Positions 8,366-16,600 of a DNA stretch of 64,000 bases are shown one piece after another. Under the pieces are notes generated by a model. That model had not been told where the DNA came from. It did no database searches and saw nothing but the letters and a program-made list of their open reading frames with translations. The stretch is from NCBI RefSeq assembly GCF_900537115.1, contig NZ_UNRG01000001.1:249121-313120 (forward strand), read 5' to 3'. The translations under genes and the position numbers were made by a program. This DNA comes from Arthrobacter sp. Alg241-R88. Lineage in GTDB: Bacteria; Actinomycetota; Actinomycetes; Actinomycetales; Micrococcaceae. Positions within the stretch are counted from its first letter, which is position 1. Each line of letters begins with the position of its first letter.

Positions 8366-8707
8366 CTAGCCGTGCCGGCGCTGCCACTGGAATGCATGCC
8401 AGAACAGCAGGCAGATGGCAGCAGCAAGCCCGGCGACGATCGCATAAGGGGCGAAGGTGAACATCAGGAAAGACGCCGGCATCCCTGAGGTCGTCGGGCC
8501 CACCATCGTATTCGCATTGAGGAAGATCAAGGCTCCACCCCCGATGAGCAGGATCGCGAGAAGCCACAGAGCCACAATGAACGGGTTGACTGCGGGCGCA
8601 GGGCTGCTGGCAGAGCCTTCCCCCGCCCCGGACCGGACCGCCTCCGGTACCTGGTTTCCGTCCTGGTCCACTTCCCGGAATTCGATCGCTCTTCCTGGCT
8701 GTTCCAT
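8366..8707 (-). CDS. Small two-helix membrane protein
   Basis: The 113-aa protein has a hydrophilic N-terminus of about 40 residues and then two membrane segments, FIVALWLLAILLIGGGALIF and a second near YAIVAGLAAAICLLFW, ending in basic QRRHG. ATG 8707 has GGGGAAAC upstream. No family recognised. It is divergent from the siderophore operon and shares the 8708-8978 promoter region. Confidence 0.68.
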   Translation of the reverse strand: MEQPGRAIEFREVDQDGNQVPEAVRSGAGEGSASSPAPAVNPFIVALWLLAILLIGGGALIFLNANTMVGPTTSGMPASFLMFTFAPYAIVAGLAAAICLLFWHAFQWQRRHG

Positions 8708-8926
8708 GTTTCCCCCTGTGATTTCTGCGTTGCCCGGCGGCCGGTACGCGCCAACCCTGGCCCGGGAGTTCGCGCCGTTTTGTCATGCGCAGCCGTCCCG
8801 GAGGGGCCATTCTGCAGGACGCGTAGCCCGCGCCGCCAGTCAATGACGGACTCGGCAGCGAAAAAACGGCAAATTGCAGAGCCTCGGGACAAATACATCA
8901 CAAAAGTTTGCTTAAAAGGCTGCCCT

Positions 8927-8941
8927 AAGTAAGTCTTACCT
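8927..8941 (+). promoter_or_regulatory. Putative DtxR/IdeR iron box
   Basis: AAGTAAGTCTTACCT matches 12 of 15 positions of the core AGGTTAGGCTAACCT, and the centre GTAAG-T-CTTAC is a perfect palindrome. It lies 38 bp upstream of desA (GTG 8979), where DtxR-family repressors with Fe2+ normally silence siderophore genes. Confidence 0.6.
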
Positions 8942-8978
8942 TTGCAACAAGCCGGAACCCCCGACAGAAGGAAGACCA

Positions 8979-10574
8979 GTGCCCCCTACGCCCCGCCTTG
9001 ACGAGTTACGAGTGGATGGCCCTCGCCATCAACAGCAGGCCCCAGGCCAGGACTTTGGCTCCCGCGTGGAACTCGCACTTGGGGCCACAAACCATCTCCT
9101 CAACGCCCGCAACTCGCCCCGCTACGTGGCGCACGTGCTGCAGGGCGTCACCGCCGTGGCCACCAAACTGGAGCGCACCACCCGGCCGTTCACCGGCGTC
9201 GGGCCTTCCCAGCTGAAAGTCCGGGTTGACGCGGTGGACCTTGAAACGCCCCTTCAGGACACGGCGGCGGCACTCCAGGAACTCGAAGACGTGTACCTGC
9301 GCGACGCCATCTACTTCCACGACGCTAAGTACGCAGCACACCTCAACTGCCCCGTGGTCATTCCGGCGCTGGTGGGGGAAGCCATCCTGTCCGCCGTGAA
9401 CTCATCGCTGGACACCTGGGACCAGAGCGCCGGTGCCACCATGATCGAACGCCGCCTCATCAACTGGGCAGCAGAACGGCTGCACCTCGGGGATAACGCG
9501 GACGGAATCTTCACCTCCGGCGGCAGCCAGTCCAACCTCCAGGCCCTGCTGATCGCCCGCAACCACGCCGTGGCCGGCCTCCGCCAGGACCCGTCCCGAC
9601 GCAACCTCCGCCTTCCGGCCCTCCTGGACACGCTGCGGATCTTCACGTCCGAGGACAGCCATTTCAGCATCCAGAAGTCAGCCTCCATGCTGGGCCTGGG
9701 CTTCGACGCCGTCATCACCGTTCCCTGCACCCCCGACCACCGCATGGATCCTGCTGCCCTTGCCGAGGCCATGGCCGAAGCGCGCGACGCCGGCCTGTCA
9801 CCCATGGCAGTTGTCGCCACCGCCGGGACCACCGACTTCGGCGCGGTTGACCCGCTCGCAGACCTCGCCGCACTTGCCCGGGCCTACGGCGCCTGGTTCC
9901 ACATCGATGCAGCATACGGCGGCGGCCTGATGGTGTCCGGCCGCTACCGCCACCTGCTGGACGGAACCCGCCTGGCGGACTCCGTCACCGTCGACTTCCA
10001 CAAAACCTTCTTCCAGCCGGTCAGCTCGAGCGCCCTCCTGGTCCGGGAGTGCGCCATGCTGCGCCACATCACCTACTACGCGGACTACCTGAACCCGGAA
10101 AGCGCGGCGCTCGCCGAGATCCCCAACCAGGTGGACAAGAGCATCCAGACCACCCGCCGGTTCGACGCATTGAAGCTGTGGCTCACCCTGCGGATCATGG
10201 GTGCGGACGCGATCGGCGCCCTGTTCGACGAAGCCATCGACCTTGCCGCCCGCGTGGGCACCCTCCTCGCTACCGAGGACGACTTCGAACTCGCCGCTCC
10301 GCCGCAGCTCAGCACCTTGGTCTTCCGCTACCGGCCAAGGCTGGAAGGCGGCGGACGGCTCTCCGAGGACGCGGCTGACGCCCTCAACCCCGCCATTCGT
10401 GCCGCCGTCTTCGCCTCAGGCGAAGCAGTGGTTGCCGGGACCAAAGTGGGCGGCCGGTACTACCTGAAGTTCACCCTCCTCAATGCCGAGGCCACGCTGG
10501 AGGACATCGCCGGCATCGTCCACCTCCTGCGCCGAACCGGCGCGGGGCTGCTGCAGAGTGAGGTATCCGCATGA
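8979..10574 (+). CDS. desA: PLP-dependent lysine decarboxylase of desferrioxamine biosynthesis
   Basis: The 531-aa protein is a group II (PLP) amino-acid decarboxylase. It shows FTSGGSQSNLQALLIAR (cofactor phosphate binding), WFHIDAAYGGG with the Asp that contacts the pyridine nitrogen, and VDFHKTFFQPVSSS containing the Schiff-base lysine. In this operon it should convert lysine to cadaverine. The GTG start at 8979 follows AGAAGGAAG at about 8 bp. The stop overlaps desB by 4 bp (ATGA). Diaminobutyrate decarboxylase is the alternative, but the hydroxylase, acyltransferase and IucA/IucC partners favour the desferrioxamine path. Confidence 0.9.
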   Translation: MPPTPRLDELRVDGPRHQQQAPGQDFGSRVELALGATNHLLNARNSPRYVAHVLQGVTAVATKLERTTRPFTGVGPSQLKVRVDAVDLETPLQDTAAALQELEDVYLRDAIYFHDAKYAAHLNCPVVIPALVGEAILSAVNSSLDTWDQSAGATMIERRLINWAAERLHLGDNADGIFTSGGSQSNLQALLIARNHAVAGLRQDPSRRNLRLPALLDTLRIFTSEDSHFSIQKSASMLGLGFDAVITVPCTPDHRMDPAALAEAMAEARDAGLSPMAVVATAGTTDFGAVDPLADLAALARAYGAWFHIDAAYGGGLMVSGRYRHLLDGTRLADSVTVDFHKTFFQPVSSSALLVRECAMLRHITYYADYLNPESAALAEIPNQVDKSIQTTRRFDALKLWLTLRIMGADAIGALFDEAIDLAARVGTLLATEDDFELAAPPQLSTLVFRYRPRLEGGGRLSEDAADALNPAIRAAVFASGEAVVAGTKVGGRYYLKFTLLNAEATLEDIAGIVHLLRRTGAGLLQSEVSA

Positions 10575-11935
10575 GCACCCCGGACAACCGCAGGATTTAC
10601 GACTTTGTTGCCGTCGGCGTCGGGCCCTTTAACCTGGGGCTGGCCGCACTTAGCGAGCCGGTGGAGGGCGTGGACGGGATCTTCCTGGAACAGCGGGCGT
10701 CCTTTGACTGGCACCCGGGCATGATGCTCGAACCCGCCCACCTCCAGGTCCCCTTTATGGCCGACCTCGTTACCCTGGCAGACCCCACCTCCCCCTATTC
10801 TTTCCTGAACTTCCTCAAGCAGACGGGCAGGTTGTACCGCTTCTACATCCGGGAGAACTTCTACCCCCTGCGCGCGGAGTACAACCAGTACTGCCAGTGG
10901 GTGGCCGGGCAGCTGCCCTCCGTTCGTTTTGGCACAGCCGTGCTGGACGTAACGCACGACGACGGCGTGTACCGGCTGTCCGTTTCCGGTCCCGTAGGGC
11001 CGGAGGTGCTGCTGGCCCGGCGGCTGGTGCTGGGCACCGGCACCTCCCCATACGTGCCGGAGGCCGCGGCGGATATTGTTGCCCATGCAGCAGCAGGACG
11101 CGGCGGCGTGGCCTTCCACAACGCGGACTACTTGGCGCGGAAGGCGGAACTGCAGCAGCAAAGCAGCATCACCATCCTGGGCAGCGGCCAGAGCGCAGCC
11201 GAGATCTACTATGAGCTGCTCCAGGAATCGGAGACGCACGGCTACCAGCTGAACTGGGTGACCCGCTCCGGCCGATTCTTCCCGCTGGAATACACCAAAC
11301 TGACCCTCGAGATGACCTCTCCCGAGTACGTTGACTACTTCCACAGCCTCCCTCAGCACCAGCGCGACCACCTCAACAAAACCCAGAAGAATCTCTACAA
11401 GGGCATCAACTCCGATCTCATCGACGCCATCTACGACCTGCTCTACACCAGGAGCATCTCCGGAATGGTGGACACGCAGCTGCTGACCCACTCGTCACTG
11501 ACCGCTGCCCAATGGGATCCGGACGCCGGTACCCACACCCTGCACCTCCAGCACCGCGAGCAAGGGACGTCTTACACGCTGGATAGCGAAGCGGTGGTGC
11601 TCGCCACCGGCTACGGCTACCAGGAACCCGGCTTCCTGGCCGGCATCCAGGACCGCATCGCCCGGGACAGCGCAGGAAGGTTCGCTGTGGACCGAAACTA
11701 CAGCACCGGCGTCGAACCCGGGGAGATTTTCGTCCAGAACGCGGAACTGCACACGCACGGATTCGTCACCCCGGACCTGGGAATGGGCGCGTACCGCAAC
11801 TCCTGCATCCTCCGGGAAATCACCGGGGGCGAGGTCTACCCGGTGGAGCGCAGTATCGCCTTCCAGCAGTTCGGGTCACCCGCCGGCCTGGGCGCGCAGT
11901 CAGACGTTGAAACCGGGACAGGGGTGCCGGCATGA
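10571..11935 (+). CDS. desB: L-lysine/ornithine-type N-hydroxylase (cadaverine N-monooxygenase)
   Basis: The 454-aa flavin monooxygenase has FAD motif FVAVGVGPFNLGLAAL near the N-terminus, NADPH motif ITILGSGQSAAEIYYELL about residue 195-215, and the C-terminal LATGYGYQEPGFL motif of the SidA/IucD/PvdA family. It would hydroxylate one amine of cadaverine with NADPH and oxygen to make the hydroxamate precursor. It overlaps genes on both sides by 4 bp, as expected for a coupled des operon. Confidence 0.92.
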   Translation: MSTPDNRRIYDFVAVGVGPFNLGLAALSEPVEGVDGIFLEQRASFDWHPGMMLEPAHLQVPFMADLVTLADPTSPYSFLNFLKQTGRLYRFYIRENFYPLRAEYNQYCQWVAGQLPSVRFGTAVLDVTHDDGVYRLSVSGPVGPEVLLARRLVLGTGTSPYVPEAAADIVAHAAAGRGGVAFHNADYLARKAELQQQSSITILGSGQSAAEIYYELLQESETHGYQLNWVTRSGRFFPLEYTKLTLEMTSPEYVDYFHSLPQHQRDHLNKTQKNLYKGINSDLIDAIYDLLYTRSISGMVDTQLLTHSSLTAAQWDPDAGTHTLHLQHREQGTSYTLDSEAVVLATGYGYQEPGFLAGIQDRIARDSAGRFAVDRNYSTGVEPGEIFVQNAELHTHGFVTPDLGMGAYRNSCILREITGGEVYPVERSIAFQQFGSPAGLGAQSDVETGTGVPA

Positions 11936-12501
11936 GGTTCACTTTCCGCTGCCTCGACGCCAAGGCGGACGCGCCACTCCTCCACAGCTGGGTGACCCAG
12001 CCGTACGCCTCGTTCTGGGGGATGCTGTCCGCCGGCGTGGACGACGTGGTGGAGGAATACGTCAAAATCCAGGCCAGCGGCCACCACCACGCGCTGCTGG
12101 GGCTCGACGGCGGCGTCCCCGCCTTCCTGATGGAGGAGTACCTTCCCGCGTCCTCGCCGCTGGCGGCGGTCTATCCTGTCCTGCCCGGCGACGTGGGGAT
12201 GCACCTGCTGGTGGCGCCGCCGTCGTCAGGGCCACGGCCTGGTTACACCGCCGCCGTGATGGACGCCGTCCTGGACCGGCTCTTTGCCAGGCCCGGGGTG
12301 GACCGCATCGTGGTGGAACCGGATGCACGGAACACGAAGATCCACGCCCTGAACGATCGGCTGGGTTTCCAGCCCGCCGGCATCGTGACCCTTCCCGACA
12401 AGGACGCGCTGCTGAGCTTCTGCGGCCGCGACGACTACCTGGCCGCCCGCACGGCACTCGACACTCTTTCCAAACCCGTCCCGCAGGGAGCCTCACTGTG
12501 A
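11932..12501 (+). CDS. desC: Siderophore acyltransferase (GNAT, IucB/DesC-like)
   Basis: The 189-aa protein resembles the RhbD/IucB acetyltransferase family: an N-terminal FRCLDAKADAPLLHSWV, then FLMEEYLP, GMHLLVAPP and VDRIVVEPDARNTKIHALN, LGFQPAG. It should transfer a succinyl or acetyl group from CoA to N-hydroxycadaverine. It starts inside the desB stop (ATGA) and its stop overlaps the desD GTG (GTGA). Confidence 0.9.
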   Translation: MRFTFRCLDAKADAPLLHSWVTQPYASFWGMLSAGVDDVVEEYVKIQASGHHHALLGLDGGVPAFLMEEYLPASSPLAAVYPVLPGDVGMHLLVAPPSSGPRPGYTAAVMDAVLDRLFARPGVDRIVVEPDARNTKIHALNDRLGFQPAGIVTLPDKDALLSFCGRDDYLAARTALDTLSKPVPQGASL

Positions 12502-14411
12502 CCATCCATCTCGACCCCGCCGCCCCCGCTGTCAGCGCCGCCCCACCCTTGCCCGCGAACGCTGCCGGCACCAGCACTGCCGCCGTACCGCACCTCACCG
12601 GAGAACGCTGGGACAAGGCCAACCGGCATGTACTGCGCAAGGCGCTCGCCGAGTTCTCGCACGAACGTATCCTCGCCCCGGAGCAGTGTCCCGACGCCGG
12701 GGCCAACGGAGTTGCCGGCGCTGCTGCCGGGACCGGCAGCTACCGGGTGTGCAGCGACGACGGGACGCAGGAGTACCGGTTCACCGCCAGGGTCCTCGAA
12801 CTCAACCACTGGTCCATCGACGCCGCTTCCATCCGCTGCTTCCACGACGGTACCGAAATGCCGCTGGACGTGCTGGACTTCATCACGGCTTTCCACCGCA
12901 CCTTGGGCATCAATCTCCAGATGCTCCCGGTGTACCTCGAGGAGGTCAGCAGCACGCTGGCAAGCCATGCTTACAAGCAGTGGGCCGGCCAGCCGTCGGC
13001 CGACGAACTCGCGGCCGGAGTTACCGGCGGCGCGGACCGGGCCGCTGACTTCCAGGCCATTGAGCGGAGCATGACCGAGGGACATCCGTGCTTTGTTGCC
13101 AACAACGGACGCCTGGGTTTCGGGATCACCGACTACCGCGCGTTCGCTCCCGAAACCGGCGCCCCCGTCCAGCTGGAATGGATCGCCGTCCACCGCAGCC
13201 ACGCCGTTTTCACATCCTCGGCCGGGCTGGACTACCGGGGCCACCTGGACGCCGAGCTTGGGCCCTTGTTGGGCAATTTCGACGCCGAACTGCAGGTCCA
13301 GGGGCTGGACCCGGACCAGTACTACCTGATGCCCGTGCATCCGTGGCAGTGGGAGAACAAGCTCACTGTCACGTTCGCGGCGGAAATCGCCCGGCAACGC
13401 ATCGTCCACCTGGGCACCGGCACGGACATCTACCAGGCGCAGCAATCCATCCGGACATTCTTCAACACCACCGCGCCGGCGCGCCACTACGTCAAGACCG
13501 CCATGTCCGTACTGAATATGGGGTTCATGCGCGGCCTGTCGCCGCAGTACATGAAGGCCACGCCGGCCATCAACGACTGGCTGCGGAACCTGATCGAGTC
13601 GGACGCTGCACTCCAGGCGCGCGGTTTCACCATGATCGGTGAAACCGCAGCCATCGGTTACCACAACAGGAACTACGAGGCCGGGTCCGCGAACGGTTCG
13701 CCCTACCGGAAGATGCTGTCGGCGCTGTGGCGCGAGAGCCCGCTGCCGCTCCTGAAGGACAGGCAGCAGCTGGCCACCATGGCGTCCCTCCTGCACGTGG
13801 ATGCCGGGGGCAGGCCGATGGTCTCCGCCCTCATCGAGCGTTCCGGACTGGCCGCGCAGGACTGGCTGCGGCGCTACTTCGAGGCCTACCTGGTTCCGCT
13901 GGTGCATTGCCTGTACCAGTACGAACTGGCGTTTATGCCGCACGGCGAGAACGTGATCCTTGTCCTCGAGGACGGAGTGCCGGTCCGGGTCATCATGAAG
14001 GACATCGCCGAGGAAATTGTGGTGATGGGCGACAGGCTGGACCTGCCCGAAGAGGTGTCGCGGATCAAGGCGGCCATCCCGGACGGGGAGAAGGTGCTGG
14101 CCATCTTCACGGACATCTTCGACTGCATCTTCCGCTTCCTGGCTTCACTCCTCGCAGAGGATGGCAAGCTCAGCCAAGAGGAGTTCTGGCGGACGGCCGC
14201 CGCCGCCATCCATGACTACCAGGCCCAGCACCCCGGGCTCGCAGACCAGTTCGCCCGGCACGACCTCTTCGCGCCGGACTTTGAACTGTCCTGCCTCAAC
14301 AGGCTCCAGCTGCGCAACAACCAGCAGATGCTGGACCTCGCGGATCCCTCCGGTGGCCTGCAGATGGCCGGGCGCCTGGCGAACCCGCTGGCGAAGCTCG
14401 CCGGAAAATAG
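12498..14411 (+). CDS. desD: NIS siderophore synthetase (IucA/IucC family, DesD-like)
   Basis: The 637-aa protein starts at GTG 12498, overlapping desC. Family landmarks are GHPCFVANNGRLGFG, the MPVHPWQWENK motif, TFFNT..ARHYVKTAMSVL-type segments and HGENVILVLEDGVPVR in the FhuF-like C-terminal part. NIS synthetases adenylate a carboxylate with ATP and condense it with a hydroxamate amine; DesD oligomerises and cyclises N-hydroxy-N-succinylcadaverine. It completes a four-gene desABCD set; no uptake genes are adjacent. Confidence 0.93.
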   Translation: MTIHLDPAAPAVSAAPPLPANAAGTSTAAVPHLTGERWDKANRHVLRKALAEFSHERILAPEQCPDAGANGVAGAAAGTGSYRVCSDDGTQEYRFTARVLELNHWSIDAASIRCFHDGTEMPLDVLDFITAFHRTLGINLQMLPVYLEEVSSTLASHAYKQWAGQPSADELAAGVTGGADRAADFQAIERSMTEGHPCFVANNGRLGFGITDYRAFAPETGAPVQLEWIAVHRSHAVFTSSAGLDYRGHLDAELGPLLGNFDAELQVQGLDPDQYYLMPVHPWQWENKLTVTFAAEIARQRIVHLGTGTDIYQAQQSIRTFFNTTAPARHYVKTAMSVLNMGFMRGLSPQYMKATPAINDWLRNLIESDAALQARGFTMIGETAAIGYHNRNYEAGSANGSPYRKMLSALWRESPLPLLKDRQQLATMASLLHVDAGGRPMVSALIERSGLAAQDWLRRYFEAYLVPLVHCLYQYELAFMPHGENVILVLEDGVPVRVIMKDIAEEIVVMGDRLDLPEEVSRIKAAIPDGEKVLAIFTDIFDCIFRFLASLLAEDGKLSQEEFWRTAAAAIHDYQAQHPGLADQFARHDLFAPDFELSCLNRLQLRNNQQMLDLADPSGGLQMAGRLANPLAKLAGK

Positions 14412-14502
14412 CACCGGGACCAGCAAGGCCGGAGACTGCAGCCGGGACACTGCAACCGGACAGTGCAGCCACAAGCCATCAGGTGATCGTTAGGCTTGCA
14501 GC

Positions 14503-15276
14503 ATGACTGCAGAGTCCTCCGGAACAACAGCCCTGATCACCGGTGCCAGTGCAGGACTGGGCTCCGAATTCGCGCGCCAGCTCGCCGCCCAGGGCTGCAA
14601 CCTGGTGCTGGTGGCGCGGAACCGGGCCCGCCTCGAGGAAACCGCGGCGGGCCTGGAACGGCGTTACGGGATCACGGCTGAGGTGCTGCCCGCCGACCTG
14701 ACCGACGACGCCGGCGTGGCAGCCGTCGTCGCACGCCTCTCCGATCCGCAGCGGCCGGTGGGAATCCTGGTCAACAACGCCGGGATCGGGTTGCTGCACA
14801 ACTTCGAGGACAACCCCATCTCGGAGGAGAAAAAGCACCTGAAGCTGCACGGCGAGACGGCCATGGAGCTCACCCACGCTGCTCTGAAAGGCATGCTGGA
14901 ACGCGGCGGCGGCCGGATCATCAACGTGGCCAGCATTGCCGCTTTCCTCCCGCGCGGAACCTACTCCGCGGCGAAGGCGTGGCTGGTCAGCTTCAGCCGG
15001 TGGGCGAACCTTGCCTACCGCCAGCGGGGCATCAAGGTCACCGCCGTATGCCCTGGCTTTACCCATACGGAGTTCCACGACCGGATGGGCATGGACAAGT
15101 CCGTAGCGCCGTCGTGGGCCTGGCTGCACGCAGAGCGGGTGGTGCGGGACGGCCTGGCGGACAACGAGCGGGGCAAGGCGGTATCCATCCCGTCCAAGCG
15201 GTATAAGGTACTGGCGGCCGTTGCACGGGTGGCGCCGGCCAAACTAGTGGCGGGCCCTCCGCGGAAGCCCAAATAG
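14503..15276 (+). CDS. Short-chain dehydrogenase/reductase (SDR)
   Basis: The 257-aa classical SDR shows the cofactor motif ALITGASAGLGSEFA at about residues 10-24, NNAG at about 90, Ser in NVASIAAFLPRGT and the YSAAK catalytic pair about residues 155-160. The basic, proline-rich tail ends AGPPRKPK. The substrate is unknown. Its 3' end overlaps the convergent FUSC gene by 33 bp. Confidence 0.9.
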   Translation: MTAESSGTTALITGASAGLGSEFARQLAAQGCNLVLVARNRARLEETAAGLERRYGITAEVLPADLTDDAGVAAVVARLSDPQRPVGILVNNAGIGLLHNFEDNPISEEKKHLKLHGETAMELTHAALKGMLERGGGRIINVASIAAFLPRGTYSAAKAWLVSFSRWANLAYRQRGIKVTAVCPGFTHTEFHDRMGMDKSVAPSWAWLHAERVVRDGLADNERGKAVSIPSKRYKVLAAVARVAPAKLVAGPPRKPK

Positions 15277-16353
15277 CGGCCCGAGCCCAAGCAATGCCCG
15301 CGGGCTGCGGGTCCCGGACCGGCGGACGGCCACAACCACCGCGATGCCCACCAGTGCACCAACCAGCGTCTCGACGCCGCGCTCCAGGATCAGCAGCGCG
15401 GGGTCGATGGGTGCGGCGAGCTGGGTAATCAGCAGGATGACCGGGGTAAACGACACCATGGCCAGGCCGTAGTGGCGGGCCATGAACAGCTCGGTAGTGA
15501 ACTGGAAGAGGATCACCAGGAGGGCAAGCATCACGGCCTGCCGGCCCGGGAACAGCCCGGCCAGCGACCAGGGGCCGGGAAGGATAACGACGGCGGTGAC
15601 CGCCAGGCCGAGGAATGTCCCCACGATGCGGTGGATCCCGCGGCGGACGCTGCTGGGGAGGTCGGCCCCGGCAAGGGGTACCGCAGCAGCGGCCATGGCC
15701 CAGTGCGGGTGGCCGCTGCCGGACAGGACGCCTGCGGTGCCGGCAGCTCCCACGGCCAGAACGTAGCGGGCAGCGTGCACCAACACTTCAGTGCGTCCGG
15801 CCGGGTGCATGGCGGGAACGCTGCGCACCGCGCCGCGCTGCCAGGACCTGCTGCGGATCCAGCCCCCGAAGCCCACCAGAATGGAGAAGGCGGCGGACCC
15901 TGCGGCGATCAGCATGGCCACCTGCCAGGGAACCGCCGCAGGTACCGAAGCGCATGCCCCCAGCGCGAGGATGCCAAAGAAGGGCCCGTTGGGTTTCAGC
16001 CGCACCCGGTCCGCGAAAACCGACCCCACACCGGCCAGCACCGCTTCAACAGCGACGAGCCACCAGGAGTGGAGGTGGTTGACGGACAGGAACAGGCCTG
16101 CCGCAACGCCGCCGAGCAGGACCACCGCGGCCTGGGACTGGTGCCGGAGGCGGAGCTGGTGCGGCTCGGAGCGCCCGTACATGCCCGTCAGCGCACCGAA
16201 GACGGCGTACATGATGAGGTCTGTGCGGCCGGCGGCCAGGAGCAGAAGCGAGGGAACTGCAACGCTGAGGGCTACGCGCAGGGCTGCGAGATGGTCACGG
16301 TTGGCAGGTTCCAGCCGGTGAAGGGCGCGCACCTGCTCCATCAGAAGCTTCAT
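15244..16353 (-). CDS. FUSC-family membrane protein
   Basis: The 369-aa protein has two blocks of membrane helices: residues about 20-150 (VALSVAVPSLLLLAAGR, VFGALTGMYGR) and about 185-340 (GTAGVLSGSGHPHWAMAAAAVPL, RRGIHRIVGTFLGLAVTAVV). The RGIHRIVGTFLG segment is the FUSC hallmark. The family includes aromatic-acid and fusaric-acid exporters, but many members are uncharacterised. ATG 16353 has AGGAAAGG upstream, better than the in-frame start 19 codons earlier. It follows the MFS gene in the same direction but a strong hairpin (16486-16532) lies between. Confidence 0.85.
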   Translation of the reverse strand: MKLLMEQVRALHRLEPANRDHLAALRVALSVAVPSLLLLAAGRTDLIMYAVFGALTGMYGRSEPHQLRLRHQSQAAVVLLGGVAAGLFLSVNHLHSWWLVAVEAVLAGVGSVFADRVRLKPNGPFFGILALGACASVPAAVPWQVAMLIAAGSAAFSILVGFGGWIRSRSWQRGAVRSVPAMHPAGRTEVLVHAARYVLAVGAAGTAGVLSGSGHPHWAMAAAAVPLAGADLPSSVRRGIHRIVGTFLGLAVTAVVILPGPWSLAGLFPGRQAVMLALLVILFQFTTELFMARHYGLAMVSFTPVILLITQLAAPIDPALLILERGVETLVGALVGIAVVVAVRRSGTRSPRALLGLGPLFGLPRRARH

Positions 16354-16485
16354 GCCGCACCTTTCCTGCTTGTTTCCGGATCCCTTCTTCGGGCCCTCGG
16401 AACGTATCACCGGCTGCGCGGATCAAGCCATTTCCCTGGGCGTCAGGGGACATAAATCGACATCGGGGGCGGGCGTGGCACGGCG

Positions 16486-16532
16486 AGGGCCCGCCCTGCT
16501 CAGCTTCCCCAAAGCTGTGCAGGACGGGCCCT
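16486..16532 (-). terminator. Strong hairpin downstream of MFS gene
   Basis: Outer arms AGGGCCCGCCCTG (16486-16498) and 16520-16532 pair with one mismatch. A nested CAGCTT/AAGCTG (16501-16506, 16512-16517) continues the stem to a short loop. It lies 69 bp past the MFS stop. Confidence 0.65.
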
Positions 16533-16600
16533 GGAGCGTTGCTGCAAGCCCTGCCCGCGGGGGAGTGGCTGGGTGCCATCTCCTGCCGGTTGCCGGCGTG

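Noticed and set aside
12435..13943. A 502-codon minus-strand frame opposite desD
   Set aside because: It is antisense to a clearly conserved NIS synthetase and has no family features or ribosome site.
11907..14411. An 834-codon frame extending desD upstream
   Set aside because: The extra codons lie over desC in another frame and read as Arg/Gly/Pro-rich noise. GTG 12498 overlaps the desC stop and fits the operon.
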